Shown: positions 11,545 through 20,791, numbered from the stretch's first letter. The stretch: 64,000 nt of DNA from Poriferisulfidus sp963668445 (GCA_963668445.1 OY764335.1:1178001-1242000); one strand, 5' to 3'. Notes: generated by a model from the sequence alone, not told the origin. Numbers and translations: made by a program.

Positions 11545-14496
11545 CTAGCGGGGGCCATCCGGCATCACGCGAATGCCGATGCCGATACGATCCCGCTCCA
11601 TGCCCCAGTCCAGTTCGACGAACCATGCCGCATGGCCGCCCAGCCCCGGCAGCCGCACTCCGTAGCCCGCTTCCGTGCTCAGCGCCAGCCCCACCTCGTC
11701 CCGCTCCGGCACGGCCGACGGCAAGGCCTCGCCGCCCCACAGCACCGACGGCCCCTCGCGCAGCGCGCCCCAGCGCGGCGACGCCTTCAGGGACAGCCCC
11801 CGGCCGTTTTCGCCCGGCTCCAGATGCGCGGCCACCGTCGCCCCGAACTCGTCGTAGCCGCTCTCCGTGTGCGCCACCAGCCAGCGCCCGCGCGCCTCCA
11901 AGCGCAGCCGGCCCCCCGGATCCTCGTAGCGCCAGCCGCCCTCCACATCCAAGCCGACGCCCTCGATGTCGTCGCCGCCGTCGTAGCGGCCCACCAGCGC
12001 CCCGAACACTTCCCCGGGCCCGCCGCCTTCCGCCTCGGAAAACTCCACCCCCGCCGCGACCTGATGTGCCTGCGACGTCAGGTTGTGGATCGCGCGCTCC
12101 CCGGTGTCCGTCTCCAATTGCACGAACGATGCCTCGCCCCTCAATGCCAGACTCACGCCTGCGGCCGTCTCCAGCGGACGCCGCAGCCCCGCCGACGCCA
12201 TCCGCATCTCCAAGTCGCTTTTCGACGGCATCCAGCCCTCGCGCCATTCCTCCGCATCCCCCCGACCAATGCCGCCGACCACCCAAGCCTCCCCCGCCTC
12301 CAGCGGCAGGCGGAAGTACGGATGGACGCTGGTCAGGCGGATCTGCACGCGGCCGGCCTTCGTCTCCACATAGTCCGCCCGTCCCTGACTGCGCGATACG
12401 GCCAGCCCCGCCATCTTGCCCGCCTCCAGGCGCACGTCAAGGCCCGCATACGCCGCCTTCAGGTAGCCCGCGTACTGCAGAGACCCGGAATCGCTCTCGA
12501 AGTCCTGATAGTCCCCGATGCCCCATGCGCACCAGCGCTTGCCGTTCGCGCCGTCCGCGCCGTCCGCATTCAGCGACAACTCGAAGCCGCGGCCCCAGAA
12601 CCAGTCCTCCAGCGAACCGCTTGCCGCCAAGGCCGCCAGCGACGGCAGTTCCGCCTCACACGCCTCGCCCGAAAGCCGCGGCCCAACGATCGCCGACGAA
12701 CTGTTCAGCAGGTTGCGGGCCAAACCCGCCAGAACCTTCTCCAAAGCTTCCGAAGCCCTGTGCTGGTCTTCGGCCCTCTCTGCGGCGGCCACCGCCGCGC
12801 AGGTCATCAGGATCCGGCCGCCCTGCTGCGGGTTGATGCCGTTGGGAACGGACAGGAATCTTGCCAGCGAGTCCGGCACGCAGCCCTCCAGCTGGTTGAG
12901 GTATAGAGCCAAGGTCCGCAAATACTCCAGATCGCCCAACTCGGCCGGAATGGTGCCCGTCAGATTGTTGCTGTTCATATCCAAAGTTACTAAATTCCCC
13001 AAGCTCCCAAACTGTGCCGGGATGTTCCCCGTCAACTCATTGGAGGCCAAATTCAAGTGCCACAGTTGCACCAAATTTCCCAGTTCCCTCGGAATGCCCT
13101 CCGTCAGGCCGTTGTCGTTCAAATACAACTCCTCCAAGTTTGCCGACAGATTCCCCAATTCCACCGGGATGCCCCCTGTCAGGCTGTTGGAGGCTAAATT
13201 CAAGTGCCACAGACTCGCCAAGTTGCCCAGCTGCGTCGGTATCGACTCCGCCAGACCGTTGCCGGACAGGTCCATGTACCGCAGTTTCGCCAAATTGCCC
13301 AGCTCCGTCGGAATGCCCCCTGTCAGGCTGTTGTTGTTCAGTCTCAAATGGGTCAGTTTCGCCAAGCCTCCCAACTGTGTCGGAATGCCCCCCGTCAGGC
13401 CGTTGCTGCCCAATTCCAAATAGCGCAATTCCGCCAAGCTTCCCAGTTCCGCCGGAATGCCTCCTGTCAGGCTGTTAGAAGTCAAGCTCAACTGCCTCAG
13501 TTTCGCCAAACCGCCCAACTGTGTCGGAATGCTCCCCGTCAGCCTGTTGAGTGCAAGCTCCAAAGTCGACAATTCCGCCAACCCGCCCAACCATATCGGA
13601 ATGCTTCCCGTCAGCTTGTTGTCGGACAGTGACAGAGTATGCACATTGGTCAAACTCTGCAGTTCCGACGGGAGGCTCCCCGTCAGTTTGTTGCCTTGCA
13701 TTTCCAAAGTCTGCAAGTTTCTCAAGTTCCCTAGCTCCTTCGGGATGCTCCCTGTCAAACTGTTGGTGCTCAGTTGCATAGAGTACAGATTCGACAGATC
13801 GCCCAGTGCCGCAGGAATTTCTCCTGCCAGGGTTTTGTTGTTGCTTAGAATCAAAAAGTTTAATTCCGACAAGTCTCCCAGTTCCGCTGGAATGCTTCCT
13901 GTCAAGTTGTTGTAAGACAAATTCAACATCGTCAACTTGCCCAAACTGCCCAGCTGCGTCGGAATGCTTCCTGTCAGGCCGGCTGCCTGAAGCCGCAGGC
14001 GGGCCACGCGCCGATTGGAACCGGTGCTTGGCGACACAGTCACGCCCTGCCACGAGCCGATGGCAAGATCCTTGCTCCAGTTCAGAGTGCCCGTGCCCCG
14101 CAACGTGTCCTTCGCCGCCAGCAGCGCATCGCAGTCCGCCACCAAGCCCGCCGGCGAGCCCGATGGCGTCGCCGTGCTATTCTCGCAGATGCTCGCCGCG
14201 CCGGCCGGCGCCATTGCGAGCAGAAGGCCCAAAGTTATGCAAGCGCAACCCGCGGCCGCATTCGAACGACGGCCGGAATGTCGGATTCCTTCATCGTGCC
14301 CGGTTTCAATTGCGGTTGCAATTGAATCTGAAATGGAACGCGCATGCCGAGCGCGAGATTCATTGGCGTCAAGGGGTGCCCCCCCCCCCCCCCCCCATAT
14401 ATAGGGTTCGCCACCCGCATGGGCGGCGGCACAGAAACTGCGGCCCTGATTGCCTGGACGATACGGGCCGCTCCTAATCGTACCATCCCGATGCAT
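11545..14496 (-). CDS. Exported leucine-rich-repeat protein with beta-barrel-like C-terminus, read through a poly-G tract
   Basis: 983 residues from the ATG at 14496, which has GAAAGAGA about 7 bases upstream. Order: an unusual leader (1-80) containing a glycine run encoded by the G tract; a Sec-like hydrophobic core ending MAPAGAAS (about 85-102); an LRRNT-like cap with NWS and SWQGVTV; then about 15 repeats of 24 residues of the plant-specific type (LTGSIPxELGxLxxLxxLxL, about 174-540) plus a degenerate cap. A spacer follows, and then residues about 640-983 with alternating hydrophobic/aromatic strands typical of autotransporter barrels (WFWGRGFEL, GYDEFGATVAAHLE, AWFVELDWGMERD). It is probably displayed on the outer membrane, with the LRRs as a binding surface for host or microbial ligands. 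Between the G tract and the signal core no ATG, GTG or TTG occurs in this frame, so translation must start upstream of the tract. The repeats are not identical at DNA level. Partner unknown. Confidence 0.85.
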   Translation of the reverse strand: MHRDGTIRSGPYRPGNQGRSFCAAAHAGGEPYIWGGGGGAPLDANESRARHARSISDSIATAIETGHDEGIRHSGRRSNAAAGCACITLGLLLAMAPAGAASICENSTATPSGSPAGLVADCDALLAAKDTLRGTGTLNWSKDLAIGSWQGVTVSPSTGSNRRVARLRLQAAGLTGSIPTQLGSLGKLTMLNLSYNNLTGSIPAELGDLSELNFLILSNNKTLAGEIPAALGDLSNLYSMQLSTNSLTGSIPKELGNLRNLQTLEMQGNKLTGSLPSELQSLTNVHTLSLSDNKLTGSIPIWLGGLAELSTLELALNRLTGSIPTQLGGLAKLRQLSLTSNSLTGGIPAELGSLAELRYLELGSNGLTGGIPTQLGGLAKLTHLRLNNNSLTGGIPTELGNLAKLRYMDLSGNGLAESIPTQLGNLASLWHLNLASNSLTGGIPVELGNLSANLEELYLNDNGLTEGIPRELGNLVQLWHLNLASNELTGNIPAQFGSLGNLVTLDMNSNNLTGTIPAELGDLEYLRTLALYLNQLEGCVPDSLARFLSVPNGINPQQGGRILMTCAAVAAAERAEDQHRASEALEKVLAGLARNLLNSSSAIVGPRLSGEACEAELPSLAALAASGSLEDWFWGRGFELSLNADGADGANGKRWCAWGIGDYQDFESDSGSLQYAGYLKAAYAGLDVRLEAGKMAGLAVSRSQGRADYVETKAGRVQIRLTSVHPYFRLPLEAGEAWVVGGIGRGDAEEWREGWMPSKSDLEMRMASAGLRRPLETAAGVSLALRGEASFVQLETDTGERAIHNLTSQAHQVAAGVEFSEAEGGGPGEVFGALVGRYDGGDDIEGVGLDVEGGWRYEDPGGRLRLEARGRWLVAHTESGYDEFGATVAAHLEPGENGRGLSLKASPRWGALREGPSVLWGGEALPSAVPERDEVGLALSTEAGYGVRLPGLGGHAAWFVELDWGMERDRIGIGIRVMPDGPR
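14379..14396 (-). repeat. 18-base homopolymeric G tract (C on + strand)
   Basis: An uninterrupted run of 18 C on the + strand, reading as G on the coding strand of the LRR gene. It encodes residues 34-40 of the 983-residue frame. Tracts of this length slip during replication; in many surface-protein genes they switch expression by shifting frame. A second start, ATG 14420 (with GTG 14414), lies 24 bases before the tract in another frame. With 18 Gs it stops at 14235 after about 61 codons; with 19 or 16 Gs it would join the LRR frame. Confidence 0.9.
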
Positions 14497-14535
14497 CGCG
14501 CAATCTCTTTCGCCGCTCCGACCAAACGCCGCAGA

Positions 14536-14564
14536 ACCATACTACAGATCATTCCTTGAGTCAA
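14536..14564 (-). promoter_or_regulatory. Candidate sigma70 promoter of the LRR gene
   Basis: On the minus strand TTGACT (14564-14559) is followed after 17 bases by TATGGT (14541-14536). This predicts transcription from about 14529, roughly 30 bases before the ATG at 14496. The -35 is near consensus and the -10 moderate. It lies between the RM gene stop and the LRR start. Confidence 0.5.
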
Positions 14565-14595
14565 GAGCCTGAAACAGGGGACACGAATCCCGATT

Positions 14596-17551
14596 TCACG
14601 CAGCATGCGCGTAATCCGGTAGCAGCAATCGCACAGCACGCTCCAGTTCCATGCGCCCCACCTCCGGATTCTTCTCCACCTTCAGCGCCGCGTCCGCAAT
14701 GCTCTTGTGCAGGCTGTCTCCTCCAGAGTATTCCGGCACCGGCACATGCCGCCACGGGGACTTGTCGAAATGCATTTTCGATGTCTTCGACTCGCCCCAT
14801 GCGTCCTGCATGCACTCGGCATTGAGCACACCCGTCAAAAACAGCGCCTCCCTTTCGCTACGTGCGACAAGGTAGTACAGCTTGTCGTCTGCAAGCAAAT
14901 TCACGCTGCCGTGGGCCGCCCGCAACGTCATGCCCGATTTATTGTAAAAGACCTTGCGCCGGCCGGGCCGTCGTTCGAAATATTCCAACTGCCTCGACAA
15001 AGTTCTCTTGTAGTCCAAATTCTCCGCCAATGTCGCGCCTGCATTAGGGCTGCGATGTTCGGCGTATGCCCGCTCTGCATCCGCCCAGTACTGCCGCGTA
15101 CGGGGCCACAGGCGCCGGAACTCCGGATCCTCCAAGTCCAACACCCGCAAGCCGTCTGCGGAACGCGGCACAATCAACCAAGCACAGGGCGCGGCGCAAA
15201 ACGGCCGCAATTCCTGCGAACGCAAAATGGGCATGAGCACCTCGCGCTCCACATGAGCGACCCGCTCTGTACCAATCCACGGCTTCTTCGTCGCCATTTT
15301 GGTGGGCACCCCCACCGTATCCACACTTCCTGCCCGGAAACGGTCCGGGTCTTCTAGCGTGAGCAGCAAACTTGCCGGCTGGAACACGGCCCCGCGCCGG
15401 AACCGGGCCAAATATGCGGAAGATTCGCTCGTGCGGACGGCCCGTTGCTCCGCAATCGGCGCATCACAAGGGCCTCGCCATCTCAGGATGTTGCTGAGGG
15501 CCCCAGCGCGTTCGGCACGATTTCCGAATGCGACGCACGTTCCGTTCGGCGCATGCGCAAACGCGGGCGGCTCGACCCGGTCCAGATCCCAAACTTCGCG
15601 AAGATCGATCTGGGACCGATTTCCAATTTCCTGAACGCCACGGCTCCCAAGTCTGATTGATGACGGCGCTGCCCGGCAGTACGTATGCGAAACGCCCGCC
15701 CTGCGCCAGATACAAATCCGTCACACGAGCCGTAAACACCGAAGCCAGATCGCCTTTGGCCGTCGCACCCCCCTTCATCCGCAGCGCGTAATTCATACGC
15801 ATCCGCTCGATGGCCTTCTTGCGGACTCCGTCCGGCGTGTCGTTCGCCACCAGCCACGGCGGATTGCCGACCATGCACTCGACCTTGCGCTCCGATAGGC
15901 GCAACGGCCCCATCACGTTGCTGATGTACCACTCCCAAATATGATTCCCCTCCTTTTCGATCACTTCGGCCAACTGCCGCATGGCGGAACGGGCACGCGC
16001 TCTGTCCGCGGCAGCGATTTCGGAAAAGCGCTTCTGCTTCCCTTGGCGCGCCCCATCAACCAGCCGGCGCACGAATTTCGGGCCTTGCGCATGCAGCACC
16101 AGAGCCTTCGGAATGCGCACGAATTCCCCGCCCGCAGAACGGATTTCGATGCTTTCCGCATCCAGCAGTCCGTAATCCTGTTCCGAATGCATCGCGTCCC
16201 CTAAGAATATCTGCAGCGGAAAGTCTTTCCCTTTGCGTTCCCGAGGTGCCCGCTCAGGCAATGCCATCGCCAGCGTCGCCTTGGACATTTCCACCGCAAC
16301 CGGGTGCACATCAATGCCGTGCACGAGCAGCAATATGATGTCCCGTGCCTGCTTCAGGCCACCGGGAAACGCTTTCCGAATCCTGTGGTGAATGCGCCGG
16401 GCGGCATGGAACAGGAATGTGCCCGACCCGCACGAAGGATCCAGCACGCCGAACTCCTTCGGCAAAGCTTGCCCGAGGTCTTTTGCATTGAGGATGCCGA
16501 CGGCCTCCCGAATGGACCGGTCCAGCCACGCATCATCCAAGGTGCGCTCCACCACCCAGGCAGCCAGCCAGTCGGGCGTGTAGTACTCTCCGAATTCCTT
16601 GCGGATGTCGCGGCGAATCAGGCCATGGTACACATCCTTCAGGACATCCCGGGTCATCTCCCGCCACTCGTATTGCCGCAACCGCACGGACAGGCGCACG
16701 ATCAGGTCGCGCCCCTTGCCGCTTTCTGCAAGCCATCCCGGGAAGCCGTCGTTCACGACGGCCACGAAATCCTCGTCCCGCATCCGGGAACCGCCGAGCA
16801 AGGCGCACAAAATGCGCGAACCTGCAACCAGTACCGTATGCCGGGCAAAGGTCTCCGCACGCGCCAGCGACTGCGCCATGTCCGGCACGATGCCGGAGCC
16901 TGCCAGAACGCGCGCCCACAATTCGATCCTGGTTCGATACGCCTGCCGAGCCTCGCTCGCCCTCTGCAGATGTTCGACATCGTTCAGGAAAGGCAAAAAC
17001 ACTTCGCCCAGAAGATTGACCGGCGGCGGTTGCTTGCTGCCCCGGCTCTTAGGCTTCAGATGCTGGTCCGCAAATGCCAGAAAACCTTCCCCGGTGTCAA
17101 TGCGCAAGGCTCGCACCGTAGGCACCGGTTCCGTGCGCATCTTCGCTTCATTCCACTGATAGCCCCACCACACCTCGCCATCCGTCAGAAAGCCCTGCCA
17201 CGGAACGAGCGGGCCCGACCCGGATGCCGGCGCACTGTCGGCCATAGCAGACAGATACCTTCCCAGTTGCTGCTCCTGATTCTCGCCTGCCCTAGAGCCT
17301 AGAGCCCGGGGATTGCATTCGCCACGCGATTTGGTCTCAATTACGACCCGATACTCGTGGCACACCATATCGGCGAAGCCTCGGCCCGCTGCGACCTCAA
17401 GCCGGTACAGCCCAGCCTCCACGACCCGCAGCAGGTTTTGCAACGCACCGCGAATATCTTCCTCGCCTCGGACTCGGCTGAGTTCGAACATAAGATCCGT
17501 AATGTTCGAGCCCGCTTTCATTGCGCGGCGGAGTGCCGAATGACGTTTCAT
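14596..17551 (-). pseudogene. Type IIG-like restriction enzyme / N6-adenine methyltransferase, single frameshift
   Basis: The 5' part (17551 to 15464, 695 codons) holds an ATG start, a nuclease-like segment FADMVCHEYRVVIETKS (about residues 60-75) with the D...ExK pattern of PD-(D/E)XK enzymes, methyltransferase motif I DPSCGSGTFLF (about 369) and motif IV NPPW (about 563). After residue about 647 this frame turns into low-quality sequence and stops. The continuation (DLREVWDLDRVEPPAF and onward to LLLPDYAHAA) is in another frame, open until 14596, and includes the expected target-recognition region. One extra base around 15611-15617 explains the break: removing it gives a 984-residue protein. 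If real, the protein loses its recognition domain and is probably inactive; a sequencing error is the alternative. No separate specificity or restriction gene is adjacent. Confidence 0.82.
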
Positions 17552-17697
17552 GGCGATGGGAGTCTAGCAAATGGCGGCGGCATCGCGCGCAGCCATGCAT
17601 CGGCCCGCACGGTTGCTGCGGAATCAGGAATCCCCCATCTCCGCGCCAGTCGATTGTCAAGGCTTCGCAGAGGCACCGCTCTGCCCCTTCGGCCTGC

Positions 17698-17727
17698 AAA
17701 AACGCCCAGCCGAGGCTGGGCGTTTTT
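17698..17727 (-). terminator. Strong rho-independent terminator (bidirectional)
   Basis: CGCCCAGCC (17703-17711) pairs perfectly with GGCTGGGCG (17714-17722) around a 2-base loop. It is flanked by five A on the left and five T on the right, so it can terminate in either direction. It lies 30 bases after the DUF1097 stop and insulates the RM gene downstream. Confidence 0.93.
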
Positions 17728-17757
17728 AGTGAAACCAGACTCAATGCCTGGCCGAAA

Positions 17758-18279
17758 TCACTCCGATGTCAGCATTCCGCCGACTTTGCCGGAAATCATG
17801 CCGAAGACCGCGCCGACGACGATGGAAATCGCGACGACGATCACGGCGTTGCCCGTGCCCACGGAGCTCAGTGCCTCCATGGAGAACGCGCCCTCGGTCT
17901 GCAGCGCATAGCCTGCCACGCTCGCATAGCCTAAAACGCTCGCCGGAATCGAGGATAAGATCTCGACTTGGGCTAGCAGGCACATGACCAGAACGCTGCC
18001 CGCCACCACGACACCTGCCCAAATGGGCACGGTGAGGGTTTCTCCCAGCGGGATTGCCAAAATCACGAGCAGCGCCACCCAAGCGGTCACTGCGCCGAAA
18101 ATGCCGCAAACAATCGTATTTTGCAGCGCCTTTTGGTCTCCCCCGATAGCAAAGTAGCAGGCCCAGGCGATGAAAGCCACCCAGATGTAGACGATTCCAG
18201 CTAATGGGCCTAAACTCAGTGCCGTTGCGACACCCCCTAAGACGCCGATGCTGATTGATAGTGCGACAAGACTTGACAT
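17758..18279 (-). CDS. DUF1097 family inner-membrane protein (YcdZ-like)
   Basis: 173 residues, almost entirely hydrophobic, with about five membrane segments (residues about 5-22, 27-45, 57-77, 82-105, 140-165). The pattern, including the short polar GGDQKALQNTIVCGIFGA segment, fits the DUF1097 family, whose function is unknown. The start is well supported: AGGAGGTG lies 4 bases before the ATG at 18279. It is a single-gene unit closed by the terminator at 17698-17727. The leader contains the hairpin at 18322-18344. Confidence 0.8.
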   Translation of the reverse strand: MSSLVALSISIGVLGGVATALSLGPLAGIVYIWVAFIAWACYFAIGGDQKALQNTIVCGIFGAVTAWVALLVILAIPLGETLTVPIWAGVVVAGSVLVMCLLAQVEILSSIPASVLGYASVAGYALQTEGAFSMEALSSVGTGNAVIVVAISIVVGAVFGMISGKVGGMLTSE

Positions 18280-18321
18280 GACACACCTCCTAAAATGAAT
18301 TGTGTTACCAAACGATTCCGC

Positions 18322-18344
18322 CCGGCAACGTTACGATTTGCCGG
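18322..18344 (-). promoter_or_regulatory. Hairpin in the DUF1097 leader
   Basis: CCGGCAA (18322-18328) and TTGCCGG (18338-18344) form a 7-bp inverted repeat about 45 bases before the ATG at 18279. Beyond it lies an AT-rich stretch (18365-18412) that could hold promoters for both divergent genes. The hairpin could be an operator or a leader structure; no ligand or regulator can be named. Confidence 0.3.
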
Positions 18345-18382
18345 ACGATTGATCTCCCCTACTCTACCACATTTTTAAGTAT

Positions 18383-20290
18383 TTGAAAATAAATGGTATT
18401 TTTAACGATTTTTTGATTCCGGCAAGATTTCGGCACTCATGCCGGCCCGCAGATGCCATTCAGCCACGTCCGTTTGCCGCTACAATAGCACCCCAGACGC
18501 CTCATTCCGATTCCCCATCTTCACTGCTAGGCAAGGACCGCATCATCGACACCGACGACTCCAACCCGCGCCCGAACGTCCGCTACCAGCCCGACGAAAG
18601 GCCGCCGCCGGCACTGGCCGCAGGCCTCGGCCTGCAGCTTGCCATCCTGTGCATCGCCGGCATCGTGCTGACTCCGGCCATCGTGGTCCGGGCGGCGGGC
18701 GGCTCCGAGGAGGTGCTGGCGTGGATCGTCTTCGCGGCGGTTTCGGTCAGCGGCCTAACCACGATTCTGCAGGCGGTGCGCCTCGGCCGGATCGGTGCCG
18801 GCTACACCCTCGCCATGGGCACGTCCGGCGCCTTTATCGCCATTTGCGTCACGGCCCTTGCCGAAGGCGGCCCGGCCATGCTGGCCACGCTGGTCGCCGC
18901 CTCGTCGCTGTTCCAGTTCGCCATCGCGGCCCGCCTGTCGCTATTCCGGCGCGTGCTGACGCCGGCCGTCGCCGGCACCGTAATCATGCTGATTCCGGTC
19001 ACCGTGATGCCGATCATCTTCGGCATGCTGAAGGATGTGCCGGCCGGCACCGCACCTGAGGCCGCGCCGCTGACCGCCCTCGTGACCCTGCTCGTCATCG
19101 GCGGCATTGCGCTGAAAGCCCGGGGCGCCATGCGCCTGTGGGCACCCATCGTCGGCGTCGCCGCCGGTTCGATCGCGGCCATCGGCTTCGGCCTCTACGA
19201 CATCGCCCGCATTCGCGACGCCGCCTGGGTCGGCCTGCCGGCGGGCGACTGGCCGGGCATGGACCTGAACTTCGGACCGGTCTTCTGGACGCTGCTGCCG
19301 GCCTTCGCCTTCGTCACCATGGTCGGCGCCATCGAAACCATCGGCGATTCCGTCGCCATCCAGCGCGTGGCTTGGCGCCACCCCCGGGCCGTGGACTTTC
19401 GGGCCGTGCAGGGCACCGTGACCGCAGACGGCGTCGGCAACCTGCTCTCCGGCTTGGCCGGCACCGTACCGAACACGACCTACTCGACCAGCGTGTCCGT
19501 CACCGAACTGACCGGAGTCGGGGCGCGCCGGGTCGGGGTGGCGCTCGGCATCATTTTCATCACGCTGGCGTTCCTGCCCAAGGCGCTGGCAGTGATTTTG
19601 GCAATCCCGGGAGCGGTCGCCGCCGCCTACCTCACTGTACTGCTGGCCATGCTCTTCGTCGTCGGCATGAAAATCGTCGTCCAAGACGGCATCGACTACC
19701 GCAAGGGCCTCGTCATCGGAGTCGCATTCTGGGTCGGCGTCGGCTTCCAGAACGGCTGGATCTTTCCCGATATCATGTCGGAGTTCGCCGGCGGCCTGTT
19801 GAACAACGGCATGACCGCCGGCGGGCTCGTCGCCATTCTGCTCACCCTGTTCGTCGAAGCAACGGGACCGGGGCACCGCCGCGTCAAGACAACTCTAGAA
19901 GCCGCGTCGCTGCCGAAGATCGAGGAGTTTCTGGAAGCCTTCGCGACCCGCTGCGGCTGGAACGACGCCATGGCCCGACGCCTTGCCGCCGCCGCTGAAG
20001 AAACCCTGCTGACGCTGCTCCGGCAAGACGGCGAAGCGAGCAGGCCAGAACCGCGCCGCCTTCTCTTGGTCGCACGCCAAACAGATGGCAACGCCATCCT
20101 CGAATTTGCGGCTGCGCCCGGCGGGGAGAACCTGCATGACCAGATCGCCCTGCTCGGCACGCATGGCATCGCAGCGCCGATTGAGCGGGAAATCTCCTTG
20201 CGGATGCTGCGGCATCTCGCCTCCGAGGTCCGCCATCAGCAATACTACGACACCGATATCGTGACCGTTTTCGTTGAGCCGCCGCCGTGA
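18383..20290 (+). CDS. NCS2/NAT-family nucleobase permease with C-terminal GHKL-like domain
   Basis: 635 residues from a TTG at 18383. The first 65 or so residues look unstructured and the true start is uncertain; no ATG or GTG lies in frame before the first membrane helix. Residues about 75-495 form a 12-14 helix permease of the uracil/xanthine (NCS2) type, with FVTMVGAIETIGDS matching the conserved substrate-binding Glu region and the family-typical GTVPNTTYSTSVSVTELTGV segment. Residues about 500-635 form a soluble tail (AAAEETLLTLL, EISLRMLRHLASEV, DTDIVTVFVEP) resembling a degenerate histidine-kinase-type/RsbW ATPase lacking the usual Asn and glycine boxes. The permease probably imports a purine or pyrimidine; the tail may be regulatory. 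It overlaps the next short ORF by four bases. Confidence 0.8.
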   Translation: MKINGIFNDFLIPARFRHSCRPADAIQPRPFAATIAPQTPHSDSPSSLLGKDRIIDTDDSNPRPNVRYQPDERPPPALAAGLGLQLAILCIAGIVLTPAIVVRAAGGSEEVLAWIVFAAVSVSGLTTILQAVRLGRIGAGYTLAMGTSGAFIAICVTALAEGGPAMLATLVAASSLFQFAIAARLSLFRRVLTPAVAGTVIMLIPVTVMPIIFGMLKDVPAGTAPEAAPLTALVTLLVIGGIALKARGAMRLWAPIVGVAAGSIAAIGFGLYDIARIRDAAWVGLPAGDWPGMDLNFGPVFWTLLPAFAFVTMVGAIETIGDSVAIQRVAWRHPRAVDFRAVQGTVTADGVGNLLSGLAGTVPNTTYSTSVSVTELTGVGARRVGVALGIIFITLAFLPKALAVILAIPGAVAAAYLTVLLAMLFVVGMKIVVQDGIDYRKGLVIGVAFWVGVGFQNGWIFPDIMSEFAGGLLNNGMTAGGLVAILLTLFVEATGPGHRRVKTTLEAASLPKIEEFLEAFATRCGWNDAMARRLAAAAEETLLTLLRQDGEASRPEPRRLLLVARQTDGNAILEFAAAPGGENLHDQIALLGTHGIAAPIEREISLRMLRHLASEVRHQQYYDTDIVTVFVEPPP

Positions 20291-20583
20291 TCAAGGACGG
20301 CACCGACCGCGAAGCCGACATCATCGTCCGAAGCCCTCGGTACGTCCTGCCTTTCGAAGTGAAGTACCGCAAGCATCCTGCGCTGCGCGAGAAAAGCGGA
20401 TTGAAGCAGTGCTGCCGCCTCGAAGGCATCGACCGCGCCTATCTGGTCACCCGGCGAGACCGCGATTTCAGGGTGCTGGATTTCGCCGAGACCGCCAAAA
20501 TACCCCGTATCCCTGCCCACATCCTGTGCCTCATGCTGGGACAGGCCGAACGCGACCTTTGGCGGCAAGCCGCTGCGTCCTAA
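20287..20583 (+). CDS. Short DUF4143/nuclease-like C-terminal fragment
   Basis: 98 residues from a GTG that overlaps the permease stop (GTGA). The sequence (DREADIIV, VLPFEVKYR, then a Leu-rich C-terminus with a YLVTRRD strand) resembles the C-terminal PD-(D/E)XK-like domain of DUF4143 AAA ATPases, whose ATPase part is absent here. It is probably a remnant of a larger gene, although the clean overlap would allow it to be translated with the permease. Function not assignable. Confidence 0.5.
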   Translation: MIKDGTDREADIIVRSPRYVLPFEVKYRKHPALREKSGLKQCCRLEGIDRAYLVTRRDRDFRVLDFAETAKIPRIPAHILCLMLGQAERDLWRQAAAS

Positions 20584-20685
20584 CGGATTTCGGCCGCATC
20601 CGGATTCGGAAGTCGGGGCTGAAAGCCTAGCCGAGGAACTCCCCGAATTCAGGCCGCCGCACGGCGGCAATCAGGCGCCATGCCT

Positions 20686-20691
20686 TATAAT
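20686..20691 (+). promoter_or_regulatory. -10 box of the tRNA-Met promoter
   Basis: A perfect TATAAT 23 bases before the tRNA start, giving transcription from about 20698. No good -35 box is visible 17 bases upstream. The rest of 20584-20714 holds no gene. Confidence 0.5.
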
Positions 20692-20714
20692 TGGGAACGA
20701 TATGCCCTGTTTCT

Positions 20715-20791
20715 GGCTATGTAGCTCAGCCGGTTAGAGCGCGGCACTCATAATGCCGAAGTCGGTGGTTCGAGTCCACCCATAGCCACCA
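20715..20791 (+). tRNA. tRNA-Met (CAT), elongator type
   Basis: A complete cloverleaf: acceptor GGCTATG pairs with CATAGCC, D-arm GCTC...GAGC, anticodon loop CTCATAA with CAT, T-loop GGTTCGAGTCC, and an encoded CCA at 20789-20791. The acceptor begins G1-C72, unlike initiator tRNA, and the body resembles E. coli elongator tRNA-Met. A tRNA-Ile2 (modified CAT) is the only alternative and looks less similar. Confidence 0.95.

Noticed and set aside
12900..13980. A tandem-repeat array with a period near 72 bases
   Set aside because: The period equals 24 codons and is explained by the protein LRRs. The DNA units are diverged, so this is not a CRISPR or satellite.
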